From NCBI GenBank assembly GCA_000827325.1, contig KN832898.1, positions 5,787-69,786 of the forward strand: 64,000 nt of DNA, given 5' to 3'. The position numbers and the translations under genes were made by a program. Below are positions 1 to 14,229 of the stretch, piece by piece; the stretch's first letter is position 1; each line of letters begins with the position of its first letter. The notes beneath the pieces are model-generated. The model was not told the origin of the DNA, did not search any database, and was given only the letters and a program-made list of their open reading frames with translations. Origin of the DNA: Oidiodendron maius Zn (lineage: Eukaryota; Ascomycota; Leotiomycetes; Myxotrichaceae).

Positions 1-3000
1 CTAATATAGAAACTATTAATATTAAAAGAGCCTTAAGAGAACTAGAGCCTTTATACTTAATACTATCTATTTAATTATCTTATTAGATAGCCTTTTATTT
101 AGTTACTTTCTAGATACTAGTAAATAGTCTAATAGATAACTATATTATATATATATAAATATATAAATCTATAGAACTTAAGTTAATAGAGTTTATAAGC
201 TATATATATATATTAATACTATATTACCCTTTATATACTTATAACCTTTATATCTACTATAATATACTATATACTAGCTTAATTTCTAGTAATTATAATT
301 AGTAAAATAAAAATAAAAATAAAACTCTATACTCTCCTCTTTCTTTATTACCTTATCCTTTTAATTCTTCTTATCTCTTTTTATTTAAATCTAACCTTTA
401 ATTAAGATTAATTATAATAACTATATTTATTTATCTTAAGAGGGTTATTGAATAATAGCTAGCTTATTAAATATATAGGCTATAAAATTCTATATTTTCA
501 AAATAGCTAAGGATTCCTTTATACTAAGAACTATTAAAGCTTTTCAAGGACTAACTTTATAGTCTATAGGTTTTTAAATTCACTAGAATTACTCTAGATA
601 CTCTATCTAAACTCTATATTAAATTTTATAATTTTTAACTATAGACTAAGTATACTAGAGCTTATTTCATTCTCTTCTTCTTTTCTCTTTTGTTTTTTTT
701 ATTAATAAAGTCTAGATATTTCTATATTTATAAATACTAAATCTAGCCCCATTAATAAAGAGTCTAATAGAAGTATAATTATAAGGATATACTAATCTAG
801 ATTAATTATTTCTAATGTAGAGTAATAAAGTAAGCCTTAAGCTCTATCTAGATTATATATAGTATTACTAGATATACTAGAATAGAGCCTTCCTGATATC
901 TAGCCTTTCTTTACTCTAGCTATAAAGTAGTATTCTCTATAGTTGATACTTATAATATAGCCAACTACTATTACTATTTCCTTATATACTTTACTATCAA
1001 GATTAGGGTTCTATTATTATCTAGATATAGTAGAAGCTAGTGATACTTAAGAAACTCTATACTAAATCACTTATTCTAGGCTAATTTCAAGTATAGATAG
1101 CCTTTAAACACTAATTAGACTTTAAAGAAGTAACTATAGAAGGGCTTCTCTTTCTAATAGGCCTAGTTAATTAGCCCTCCTTTACTTTAGAGATAGTTAA
1201 GTATAGCTAGTACTAACTTAATCATAGATTAATTACTAGAGACAAGGGATAACTAATCAGTAAAGAGGGTACTAATACTATTATAGCAGAAAGATATATA
1301 GTTACTAGTGATCTTCTTGTTTACTTTAATAGGGTTATAAGCTATATCTTTAATTAAGAGAAAAAGGATATCCTAGTAAAAGCAGTAAAAGTACAAGTAT
1401 ATTAGTAGGAGAAGAAGGGCCTCTTAGCTATAGAGAGAGCTATACTTCTATTTAAGAAGCTTAAGGACTATATTAATAGTCTAGTAGCTATTATAGACTT
1501 CTTATATATAGGTATTAATACTAAGAAACTACTACTCTTTAATAATAAGCTACTCCTTAATCCTATCTTAGAACTCAAAGTATATCTAGTTAATAATTAG
1601 TAAGAACTAGATATACTCTATCTAAGCTATTATTACTTTAAACCCTAGCTTATATATTTAGCAGCCTTTACTATACTATAGTATCAGTTAGAGAGTAAAG
1701 TTATCCTAGCTAAGAAAGTACTATAGATATTTAAGAAGAATATATATTAATTAGGTTTGCTTAAGGCTAACTCTTTCTTATAAAGAGATAATACTAATTA
1801 TCTTAAATACTATATAGAGCTTATTAACATTATTAAGGATATAATCAATAAAGCATTTAATAAAGATAAACTAGATATATAATAGATAACTTAGTAATAC
1901 TATTACTAACTATACTTTATAGTCTCTTAAGAGCTAATAGATAGTATCTAGAAGGTTCCTATTGATCTAGACCTTAAAACAGAATCTATATAAATTTAGG
2001 TATAGTTTTATAAAGTTAATCTAGACTTACCTCTTATAGTTAATATAGCTCTAAACAATAGTATTCTAAGACTACTTCCTTATCTATTTAATAGATAATA
2101 TAGCTATAGACTAGACTTAAGGATTAAAAGAGAATTCTTTAAGGCTAGGATTACTAAACAGGAATATTATACCTATATCCAGGATCTCTTTCTCTATAGT
2201 ATAGAACTATAGATTCTAGACTCTAGTATACTATAATATAAATCTTTTCTAAGGAATCAAGGTAAAGTTATAGGTATTATAAAGGAATATTATATAGTAT
2301 AAAGTATATTCACTAGAAGGGTTATTATAATTATATAACTACTAGAGGTTTACTTCTAGATAGTATAGTCTATTTAGATAGACTTAAAGTTCTCTATTTT
2401 AATAATTAGTATTCTCCTATATCTAGATATATATTATATATATTTTGTCTATAAAGTTAGAGTAGAAATTATAGCATAGAATATACTTTATATTAAATAT
2501 CTAGTTTACTATATCCTAGTATTAGAAGGTTATAGTATAGACTAAGTCTATACTCTTAAACTATAACTTATACCCTTTACTTATTATAAAGAGGAAGAGG
2601 TTAGCAAAGTCTTTAAGGCTATTCTATAGGTTTAAGACTTGCTATATAAAGGTCTTCTAGATTAGACTAAGGAATTATAGCTAGAGGAAGTATATATAGA
2701 AATAGTAGTATATCTAGTTAAAGAACCTAGTCTATATCTCTTGACTATAGACTACTATTTTATACTAGCTAACCTAATAGCTTAAGGGTAAGTAATAGAG
2801 TATATTACTTAATATATACTAGCTAATACTCTTCTATATTATATAATTAGTAAAGTAAAGTATCTGCTTCTAGATTAATAAAGTAAACTTAAAGTCTTTT
2901 TACTAGAAATAAAAAAAGAAGATATAGAGAAAGTAGTTATAGATTCTAGATATAGATCTAAGATAGAAATATAGGATATTATAAAGTATTAATGTTTACT

Positions 3001-6000
3001 ACTAGATCTAGTAATCTAGACTAAAATACTAGATCTATCTCTTAAAATAGAGATTTATCTAGATATACTAATAGTACTCTAATATTAGATAATAATAGAG
3101 AACTATTCAAAGAGTATAAAGAGAGGTAGGGAAGGCTAATATATTATCGATATTCTATAAGATACTATAGACTGTTTTGCTTGTTAGTTCTATATAGAGG
3201 TAAATATTCTATAGCTTATTTAGATTATCTAGATTATCTAATAGCTATCTAGAAAAGATATTAGAGAAGGTTATAGTACTTGAAAACACCTTTTATACTA
3301 AACTTTAGTTAGAAGGAAGCTATAATATTATAAGGCTAATATTCCTAAAGAAGAGAGGACTAGACTCTATAATATAGATAATAGAGAGCTTATAATAATT
3401 AGTATTATATACTTATAGATACTAAGCTAGAATAAACTAATACCTTTAATCTATATATCTATATAGCCTTATCTCTAGAAGCTTTATAAGTTAGTAAGCT
3501 ACTATCTAGACAAAGTCTTCTTTAGATAATAGAGTTAGTACTATAAAGGGAAGGCTAGAAGGGGGGAGAGATAGCTTATATAGAGTAGGCTATATCTCTA
3601 TAGATAGACTAGATATTAAGGAGACTAGTAGATTTATATTAGAGAGTAATAAGGATACTAGATATAAAGAGATAGTAATAGATAGACTACTAAAGCTAGA
3701 TAGGATTATTAGATTATTTAAAAAAAGAGAGGAGGATATTAAGTTATATTTAGACTTATCAAGATCCTCTATTATATAAGTTAAGGGTAAAGGTAATAGG
3801 ATATAGTTAGAGCTATAGTATAGGACTATAGAAGTAAATAATAGATCTAGTAATAGAGATAAGGTTAGAGAAAGATAATAAAAAAGAGGTATATAGCTAA
3901 AAGGAATAAAGGATTCTAGAGGCTCTTATATCTATAAAGCTCTAGAATTAAGTAAAGGTATCTTATATAGATTAGCTGTAATATATAAGACTATAGATAC
4001 TATTGACTATACTATAGTCTTGTCTAGTAATATAGAGATAGATAGGTAGTATAAGAATAACTATATATTCAAGGACTAAACAGTTAGTATATATATAATA
4101 TAAAGGGGTATATACTTATACTATATATAATAAAGCAATCTATTAGGCCCTCCCTTAAAGGAGTAATTAAATATAGAGGGCCTTTCTTTACTAAAGCTCT
4201 TAAATATATTATTAGTAAGAATCTTAAGGTATATTAACTATAATATTATAGTACTCTAGATATAGTTATTCTCTAATAAGAGTAGATAATAGACTAGTAA
4301 AAGAGATAGTAAGTAAGTAAAGGCTAGTGTTTAAAGCTAAACTTAAGTAATAGAAAGGGAAGCTAAAGTAATAAAAGAGAGAGAAAAAGAAGGGAAGAGT
4401 TAGTTATAATAAATATAAAAAGGAGTAAAGCTTAGAGAAGAGCTAGAATAAGTAAATAAATATATACTTTAATAATAAAGGTAGTTCTTGATATAGAAAG
4501 GTTAAAGGATTATATAGATTTTAGTATATCTATACTAAAAGAAAATAGCTAAAAAAGACAAGGTTATATAAATCTATATATAATTAGGATTACTCTTCTA
4601 TCCCTAGCTCCTATAGCTAGAATCTCTTAGAATCTTAAAAGACTATAGTAGAAGGTAATAGTTAGATATCTTTTTACCTTGATTTATATAGGCTTATCTT
4701 GATTATAGTATACTTTTAGTACTTATATAGTATATAATAAGTTGATTATCAAGCCTATTTAGACCTATAATATATATATAATAGTTAAGATAATAATATT
4801 AATTTCTCTATTATTACTATTTGACTATCTACTTCCCTCTAGCTATATATTTATAGTTAAATCTATCTTATACTATATTTATAGCCTCTTTATTAGCTAC
4901 TTACAACCCCTTTTAAAATATAGTATAAATTATACTAGTTTGTTTTTAGTATCCCTAACTATCTTTTTTCTGATTATAACCTTATACTAGTAGAATAGTT
5001 TAGTTTGTTATATAGAGCAAAAAAGGTAGTATTTGCTTAAATAATCTAAAAGGCCTTTTAGTATAGTTATATATAGAAAATATTAAGTGACTAGTGACTA
5101 AGTCTTTAGGCCTACCTATAGAGATCTAGCTCTAGATACCTCTATCTATAGCCTACTCTTATAACCCTAACTAATAGAGTATATATATAATCTAGAGATC
5201 CTTTTTTAAACAGGAACTAGTTCTAAGAGGAATAGCTATATATATAGATATAATAAGAGATATAATATATAAAGGTCTATTCTTTAACTAAATATACTAG
5301 ATACTGCTTTAAGTAATTAACTAATATAAGCTAGATATATAGCTAGACTATTAGGGCTAGTAATATATAGATTATTATCTTTCTATCTATTATTATATCT
5401 ACTTCTAGAACTAATACTTTCCCTACCTCTTATTTCTTCTCTTATATAGTATTATAAACAATAGTATAGGAGGATCTAGGATAGACCTAGACTTGGATAG
5501 CTAGCTATTCTTAATTAGTAGTATAGTTAGAGAGATCTTATCTACTTTACCTAACGTTATTATAATCATAGCTTTAATTAATAAGAAGTATTAATAGGAT
5601 ATAGTCTAGACTAGAAGGAGGAGAGGGATTTACTCCTTATAAAGAATAGGGTTAAGGATATTAATCTTAGTAGTAGTATAAAGGGTGATAGTATTAGATA
5701 GGATAGTATAAAGCTAGTATAGGATTATCTAGATCTTCTAAGACTTAAATCAGGTAATACTAGTGATACTAATTAGTACTATCTTACTACCTCTCTTAGA
5801 CTAGACTTACTAATAGGATACTATCTTAGGTAAGAGGATAAGGATACTAGGGCTGAATTCCCTTATAAAATAGTAGATACTAAGCTAGACCTAAAGAGTA
5901 TTATTTAGCTAGTTCACTAGTATCTATAGCTTCTAACAGAGGTACTAAAGGATATAAGTCTAGATATCTATATTATAGAACTAGCAGAAGCCCTACTATA

Positions 6001-6888
6001 TAAGGAAGTCTTATAGCTAATAACTATCTAGCTTTATAATAATTATCTATAGCTAGGCAAATATAATATATAGCTAGTATAAGTAGATTAACTATAGGAT
6101 TATAGGGTAGATCTTTGACTACTTAATCTTACTCTAATACTATATTAAATAGATTACAAAGAAAGTATAGACTTTAGAAGGGAGTTTAGAGTCAGCTATC
6201 TAATTAGATATAAGAACTCTAGACAAGAGGGGCCTAGCTACCTTACTACTAGTAGTTAGTTTATCAATTAGAGTATAGATCTACTTATAATAGCTATCAC
6301 TAAATATATCCAAGAATAGGAAGGTAATAAATAGACAGATATCCTTAGCCTTAAGTTATATTTACAATAGCTGGTTATTCTTTCTCTTCTTAAACTTAGC
6401 TTTAAGGAGCTTATCTACAAATTATCTTATAGTAGTAGTCAAGTCCTTATAGCCTAGTATAGTAGAGATAAGGACTTAAGTAACCTACTAGAGAGAGAGT
6501 ATTAGATTAGAGGATATAAAGGCATTAGTTAATAGACAGGAAGGGGAATTAGGTCTCTCCTTTAGTAGTCTATCCTTAAGTAGTCTAGATACTAGTATAG
6601 AAGTTAGCCTTAATATAGCTAGATCTATTAAGAGCTATCAATGCTTAGCCTATAGCTTTAAGGCTAATAGTTTACCCCCTTTAAGTAGCTAGCAATAGGT
6701 AGACAGCTAAGATCAAATATTAAGCTACTTAAAAACCTAAAGTATAAAGCTATAAATATTATAGATAGCTTTATTATATATAGACTAGTCTTTCTTCTCT
6801 TTAAGTATATAGACAATCTTAGCAAATAGCTACTAATATATTAGGATAGAAATTTCTAGAGCTTAAAGCTACTTACCCTTAGATATTT
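1..6888. repeat. RIP-degraded AT-rich block left of the tandem units
   Basis: This stretch has the strong AT bias and near-total loss of CpG and CpA/TpG expected of repeat-induced point mutation. It is a different sequence from the tandem units to its right. Two parts, about 1300-3540 and about 5450-6700 on the plus strand, keep a codon-like texture when read conceptually, so they are probably old coding sequence. The rest looks non-coding. I cannot name the family: no reverse transcriptase, integrase or transposase signature survives that I can recognise. It is best read as old repeat debris. Confidence 0.6.
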
Positions 6889-8379
6889 ACTAGATATAGC
6901 TATAATAGGAATATAGAGTCTATTTATAGCTCCTAGTATTAGTAATATAGCAAAGTATAGAAGGCTAGTAGAAGATAATATTTTAATAGTATATATAATA
7001 TAGAAGCTTATATATAACTTAAAACAATATTAGATACTCTAACTACTATAGATCTCTTATATCCTCTAAAAGAGGCAATTATATATTATATTATTAACCT
7101 ATTACTATCTAATCTAGAAGTAAGTCTAGAATTTATATTAAGGAACATTATCCTTATCCTTATTCTCTAGATTATTTATATATAGCTTCTCTCCTTTGAA
7201 GTCTAGCCCTTTATCACTAGCTTAATGCTTTAGTAGCTTAGTATAGTAGCTCTACTTAATAGATCTAGAGGTCTATTAGCCTATAATATCTTAGCTAGAG
7301 AGAGGGATTAGAAGACTTATAGTATAGAAGTAGGATCTTTAGTAGTAGAGGAGAGTCTAGTATATTTAATAGAGCTACTAAGAGTTAATAATAGTCTAAA
7401 GGAGGTTAAGGAAACACTCTATAGTATAAGTACCTACTTAGAGGTTTAATAAAGGTTATATTCAACTATAAAAGTTAGAAGAATAAAGGAGATAGAGTAA
7501 TAGCAACTAATAGCAAGACTTAGAGATGATCTTATAACCTTAAAAGATAAACTATTCCTTTATATATAATATTATATTTATACTCTATTCTTTAATAGAC
7601 ACTTTAGTAGATAGGGTAGTAAACAGGGCTAAAGCTTACTCCTTAGAATAGAAGACAGCTAGTAAAGTATTAGTAGAGAATTAAAGCAAGATTAGACTAG
7701 ACTTACTCTTATAGGTAATAGTAAAGATAATAATACTAATAAGATCAAGTACTATAACTTTAGCTATAGTAGCACAAAGCTTATAACTATTAGTAACTAA
7801 AAGATAGAGTATCTAGAAGCCTATAACTTATCTTATTAAAAACCTAGTTAATATTATTAGCTATAGTTATATATTATAAGAGAGTATATTATATTTCAAG
7901 ATAATATTAAGGAGAAGAGATAAGGTTCTATTATTTACATTCCCTATATACAAGGCTTTTAGCATAGCTAAATACTAAAAAGGAGATACTAACTCTATTC
8001 CTATACTAGGACCCATATTTATATACTAGTATATTAATACTAAGGTTATATACTATTAAATAGATATCCTATAAGACCTTCTCTCTTCTCCCTACTCTTA
8101 TATCCCTTTAGTCTAAAACCCTTCTTACTATTATATATCTCTAATCTCTATTATAGGAGCCTAGGATCCTTTAAACCCCTTATACTCTCTACCTTTAATA
8201 GAGAATTATCTATGTTAGGATATTATAACTACTACTTATAACCCTACTAGGGGAGAAGAGAGTATCTAAGGTTTATATAGAATATCTTCTTTTATCCTTA
8301 AGTAACTTAATTAGTCTCTAGATCTATAAGTCTTTAACTATTCTTGTAAAATCCTCTAGTATTAACTCTACTACTATAA

Positions 8380-8657
8380 TCCTATATTACTATCATGCTT
8401 TTATCCTTAATTTTATAGCCTAAATTAAAGTTAATCTTAGCTAGTCTAAACAGCCTATATTTACTAGCTAGAAGGGCTAGGATATAGTAAGGAAGGTAGT
8501 GATATTTGTTACCTTAAAGGAGGATAATCTATTTGTTATATTAAAGCCTATTCTAGAAAAGGAGAAAGAGAAGGGAGAGGAGAAGAGAAGCAAGAATAAG
8601 GAATAAAAGAAAGAGAAGGTTAAGGAAGGAAAAGTAAAGGAAGAGAAGGATAATAAA

Positions 8658-8704
<47 letters not shown>

Positions 8705-9997
8705 TGATTCTTCTATTAAAGAGATAGCTATTAATATTAGTATCTATTAAAAGCACTATTTAAGCTAATCCTTAACTATAGATATAATTACCTCTACTCT
8801 AGAGAAGTTAGGCTAGACTATCTCTAGTCTAGTAATAAGGATTATAATAGTCTTTAGACTATACTATAGTATAGATAACCTTGCCTTAAGAATAGAAAGG
8901 TTTATACTAGCCTTATAATAGATAACAATAAACCTTTATATTGATAATAAGATAGTTAAAGGTGTCTGCTTTATAGATCAAAAGATCTAGAAGACTACTA
9001 TCTTTTTCTTTAAGGAAGTCTTTAGGACTAGAGCTTAAGGAAGGATCCTAGGCCTTATTATATATATATAGTATACTAAGGCTAAAAGGATAAAGCTTAA
9101 AAGTAGTAAGTAAGTAGTAATACTAGCCTACTAGGAGGATATCCTAGAAGTATTCTAGGACTTTTTTAATAGCTTTAGATACTTCTACTATAGTATATAT
9201 AGTAATATAAGCATCTATACTAGGATCCTTATCTACTAGTATTAATATAGGCTATATATAACCTTTGAGCAGCTATAGGATATAGCTTATAAGAATCCAA
9301 ATAAATATAAGGCCTTTCTAGCTTAGTAGAACTTAAAGATAGAAGTTAGCTAAAGTATAACTATACTAATCTTCTTATACCTTATATATATTCTTAATAT
9401 AGAGAAGGCTAGACTAAGGAATATACTCTAATAGAGCTAGTATATCTATATTTTAGCCTTTAACTTTAGTACTAGTATTCTAGCTTTACTTCTAGATAAT
9501 ATATCTTACCTATAAGTATATTATTCTAGAATAAAGTATTAATACTAATATACTTAAAGGCTAAACTACTTCAGGATTCAAAAAGTTCAGGCTATAGTAC
9601 CCTTTATCTCTAAAGCTTTAAGTAGAGATACCTATACTATCTACTATCTAGCTACTATTAATATCCTTAACTATCTTATAAACGGAATAGTCTTATTAGA
9701 GCTATAGCTTATAGCTAGCTCTAATAGGAATTTACTAAGCTTGCTTAAAGGTATAAGCCTAAGTTATAAGAAAGGTAGAGTTAAAGGTACTAACTCTAAG
9801 ATAGAGGGCTATAGAGACCTAGATAAAGGAGAGATCAAAGGAGTAGTAGTCAGCAAAGAGATAGAGGAGGAGGTAGAGGAGGTAAAGGAGATAAAGGAGG
9901 TAAAGAAAGTAGAGGAGATAAAGGAGATAAAGAAGATAGAGAAGGTAGAGAAGGTAGAGGAAGTAAAGAAAGTAAAGGAAGTAGAGGAGATACCCTA
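8380..9997 (+). pseudogene. Coding-like segment p of copy A, RIP-degraded
   Basis: Plus-strand segment with codon-like texture. It has a Lys/Glu-rich stretch near 8560-8660, an AAT run, a central part of about 900 bases, and a Lys/Glu/Val-rich tail at about 9835-9997 built of GAGGTAAAG-like steps. The part around 9138-9330 is clearly related to 15287-15490 in segment q of the same unit, so the unit carries two diverged relatives. The family was not recognised. The bases are consistent with CAG and CGA codons turned into TAG and TGA/TAA by RIP, and nothing suggests a working gene. Confidence 0.4.
8660..8701. repeat. AAT trinucleotide microsatellite, copy A
   Basis: About 14 uninterrupted AAT/TAA steps. 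The counterpart in copy B is at 23793-23836 and similar in length, so the run predates the duplication. It contains no C or G and would not be touched by RIP. Confidence 0.9.
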
Positions 9998-10681
9998 AAT
10001 AGAGAAGATAAGGGAGGAGAAAGGAGGTGTTATTTTTTAGTGGCTAAAATAATTATCTATCTATCTTTTAATAAAGGCTACCTTAGTTCTTAACTTCAAA
10101 TTTCTTTAAGTATTACTATAGTAAAATTCAATATATATATAAAGATAATATTATATCTATAAGGAGGCTCCTTAAGTTGTTTCTATATTACTTAAGTTAT
10201 CTATATCTATCTAGTATTTTTAGTATTCTACTATACTAAAAATATAAAGTCTTAAGTCATTTATATCTATCTAGTAGTTTTAGTATTCTACTATACTAAA
10301 AATATAGAGTCTTAAGTTATCTATATCTATTAAATAGTTTTAGTATTCTACTATACTAAAAACATAGAGTCTATAACTATCTATTCTATATTCCATTATA
10401 GTAAAAATAGAGACTTAATATACTAGAATACTACTATAAGGATAAGTATAAAGTATATGATTAATTCTTAAACTACTCTAATATTTTTATTTGATTCCTA
10501 TAAGCCTATTCTAATACTAATTATCATTTAGCTTAGCCTAGTCCTAGCCTCTATTTCTTCTTCTAGAGTATATTTATACTTTTTAAGGCAATATTACTAA
10601 GGATATTATCTAGCTATATAGCTGTTATTAGACTACTAATACTTAATACAAGAAAATATATGATTATATATAGAATACTTA

Positions 10682-13600
10682 CTTCTTAGACTTCTTCTTC
10701 TCTATAACCTTTTTCCCCTTGATAGTAGGTAGGTTAGTAGGTAAGGACTTTCTAATCTAGTAGTTAGAGAGATTATCTCCTAAAGAAATAGCCTCTATAA
10801 ATAGACTTGTCTTAACTATAATAACAGATTTGGTTTTAGTAGAAGTATTAGTTACTTCTACTATCTTAATATTACTCTATCTAGTAGATAGCTATAGCTA
10901 CTTCTAGCTACTTAGTTTAATAGAAGTACTAATTAAAGCTATTAGTGACTTAAAGGAAGGGTTAGATAAAAAGAACTTATAAAGTATATTAGCTAGAGAA
11001 GGTTAGTTATAGTGCCTTAATAAAGGAGTATATAGCTAGAAGGGGACTTACTACTAAATCTAATAGATCTAAAGTAGGTCTAACTATTTAAACTCTTAAA
11101 AGACTCTTAGCTAAGAGATCTCTTTCTTCTCTTTAGAGCTACTAGACTAGCCTTTACTATAGTAGCTACTAGCTACAAAGATACTCTATAAACAGATAAT
11201 AGTTAAATAGCTGCTTTATAAAGTATAAATACTAGCTATATAACTACTTTAAGAAATAGGGATAGTCTAGATAGGATAGCTATAAAAGCTAGGCAAACAG
11301 TAAGGCTACCCTATATAGCTAAATAGGCTTAGCTATTTACTTTTAGTTAAGATATTAAGAAGGATTTACTCTTATAGAAGATAGTAGCTATGATTTATAG
11401 TCCTTATAAAGGATTATCCTATATTAAGTTAGCTATTAGCTACTATAGCTACTATTACTTAATGTTAGTAAAGAGGTATAGAACTAGTAATCTAGAGATA
11501 TATAATTCTAGAGTCCTTATATAGTTCTATAATATAAATAGAAAGGGAGGTAAAGCAAGTGATTTTAAAAGCTATAATATAGGCTTAAATATTTTAAAAC
11601 ACTAAGAATAAAGTGTAAAGAGGGGAGGAGATAAGAGGTAGAGAGAGATATAAGTAGGGTAGTTTACTAGTAGTATAGTTTAGGTATATATTATAATAAC
11701 AAATGTATAGTTAACTCTATAATTTAGCTATTAAATAAATTTTCAGTATAAAGCTATATAGAAAGCAGTCTATTCTAGTACTCTAAATTATATATCTATC
11801 TAACCTTTCTAGCTGTCCTAGATATTCCAACCCTTCTAAATACTCTAAACGCTCTAAATATAAGACCTTTCCTATATATCAGATATATTCTAAGTATACT
11901 AGGTATTTTAAGTATTCTAAGCATTCCAAGTATTCTAAGTATTCTAAGCATTCCAAGCATTCTAAGTATTCCAAGTATTCCAAGTATTCTAAGTATTCCA
12001 AGTACTCTAAGTACTCTAAGTATTCTAAACAGTCCAAATAGCCTATATAGTCTAAATAGCCTAAATAGTCCAATTATTCTAGATATTCTATATATTCTAA
12101 ACCCTTTCTATATATTCTATATTCCAGATATACTAAATATACCCTTGCTATTATTTACCTATTATTCTCTAAAGCAAGTATATTATCTATTACTACTAAT
12201 ATCCCAACACTAACTCTTAGCCCTTCTAGTACTTTCTTTTAAGAACTTAAGATTAATAGTATAGATAATATTAAGGTTATAGATACTATTATATAGTTTC
12301 TAGCCTACCCCTTAAAGTAAGAGTCCTACTATACCTACTTAACTATCCCTAGCTAACTACTAGTTTCTAAAGGATAATATACTACTATTCTAATAGTACC
12401 TTTTCTATTAGTCTAGCTAGTATTAAATAGCTTATAATAGAGGGTATAAAGTAGGAAGATCTATAGTAGCTTAAGCTCTATATAAGATAAAGAGGCTATA
12501 AGAAGCACTGTATATATATAGCCTATATCCTTCTAGATATACTAATTATATAATACTTCACTTTCCTTCCTACTAGCTAGAACAAGATTGATAATACTAT
12601 CCTCTTCTCTAATAGTAACTAGTTATAAAGATTCTAGCATAGCCTAATATAATACTAGAACTTGTATACTATAGACTACATTCTAGTTACTACCCTTCTA
12701 TTAGATACTAGCTAGTACTATATTAATTAGCTAGATAAGCAGGCAATAAAGGACTTTACCTCTCTTCTATAGATACTACTTTATATAATTTAGAAGCTAT
12801 AGAGTCTACTAAAGCTAGAGATAATTGACTGCCTTTATAATTATATCTACTAGATACTAGCTCTATATAACCTAGGCTGCTTCCCTCTAGACTAGCTATA
12901 TAGTCTACTAAGTATAGTAGATAAGCTATTTATAGAGTTACTATAGCTATATACTACCTAGATATATATATTTGTATACTATAAGAAGAGGAGCTACTAG
13001 AGCTAATAGTATATCTAGACAGCTAAAGGGGTATAGATACTAAAGATAAGGGTATAGTATAGCTTATCTATACTAATAAGGCTATATATTAGACTAGACC
13101 TACTAAGCCTTTAAGGTCTATATAATATTATTAAAGCTAGCTTTAGTAACTAGCCTCTAATAGTAAGTAAAGCTAAAGGCTTCTCTAGCTATAGCTCTAT
13201 AGTCTATTATATACTCTATAAGGTCCTAGTATTACTTAACTAGCTATCTCCTATCCTTATCCTTATAGAAGAGAATCTTGATCTTTATTATAGTAATCCT
13301 CTAAAGCTATATTTAGAGGTTCTAGTCAGTTATATAGAGTACTAGCTTAAACAAATATATACTATTTAGTATAGGATAGAGAGATATATTATTAATTATA
13401 CTAACTATTTTATACTCTACTAGTAGAGAAGGGTCAAGAAATCTATATACTATCAAGCTCTAGCCTATAATAGAATAGTTAATAGTAGCAAGTTTATTTA
13501 CTACCCTTTATTTAATTTAGTATATTCTAAGAGAGCTATTCTAGAGCTAGTCTTCCTAATAAGGGTAGATAATTAGAGGGAAAGAGAGTGTTTTTTTAGA

Positions 13601-13700
13601 ATATCTATAATAGCCTATATATATTATACCCTATATTACAATACTAGAATTGAGAATAGATAGATAGGCTTAAAGATATTAGTATATAGAAAGAGGATAC
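10682..13700 (-). pseudogene. Reverse-strand coding-like segment of copy A, RIP-degraded
   Basis: Read on the minus strand this stretch has codon-like texture and ends near 10682 with a Lys/Ser-rich tail (GKKVIEKKKSKK then a stop), which resembles a nuclear-localisation-type C-terminus. It includes the 9-bp array described separately. Copy B has the same segment at about 25683-28760. No domain could be recognised. The orientation is an inference from texture and the tail; the segment is not functional as it stands. Confidence 0.3.
11885..12120. repeat. 9-bp tandem array, copy A
   Basis: About 20 imperfect repeats of the 9-mer AGTATTCTA with variants such as AGTATTCCA and AGCATTCCA. Because the period is a multiple of three, it reads on the minus strand as a Leu-Glu-Tyr tripeptide repeat. 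Copy B has it at 26940-27130 with the C-containing variants largely changed to T, as expected of stronger RIP there. Confidence 0.85.
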
Positions 13701-14067
13701 AGTATAGTAGTATTATAGAATAAGCCTAGAATCATAGAGCTAGAAAGGGTTACTAGAGATTAAGTATATCTAAAGACTTACTATAGATTGAAATTACTAG
13801 TACTTAAGTCTTTAATCAAATAATCCTCCTTATAATAGAAGGGAATCAACTTGAAGTATTATAGAATATAATATACTTTACTTACTTATACTTCTATTTT
13901 CAGAATATTAATCGATTAAAAGACTCTTTTTAGCATTTATTTATACTAAATTCTAGTATTATATATCACTTTAGTAGCTATATATAATTATTTATTACTA
14001 TATAATAACTATAAGTTTACTATATCTATATAATAAACTAAACCCTTTATACTATAGCTAACCTTAT

Positions 14068-14160
14068 CCTATTACAATATTACTCTTCTATTACAATATT
14101 ACTCTTCCTTTATAATATTACTCTTACTTTATAATATTACTCTTCTTCTATTATAACGTT
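14068..14160. repeat. Short tandem array of TATTACTCTTC-type units, copy A
   Basis: Five to six imperfect copies of a unit of about 19-24 bases built around ATAATATTACTCTT. The matching stretch in copy B is about 29125-29215. It lies just upstream of segment q. Confidence 0.65.
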
Positions 14161-14229
14161 ATATAGTATTATATAGCTACTATATTATTACTCTCCTATT
14201 CTCTAAAGCAGAATTAATAGTCTATAACT

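Noticed and set aside
8477-8756. Leu-rich minus-strand frames over the AAT run
   Set aside because: They are produced by the microsatellite and the purine-rich stretch beside it read backwards; no gene-like start or context.
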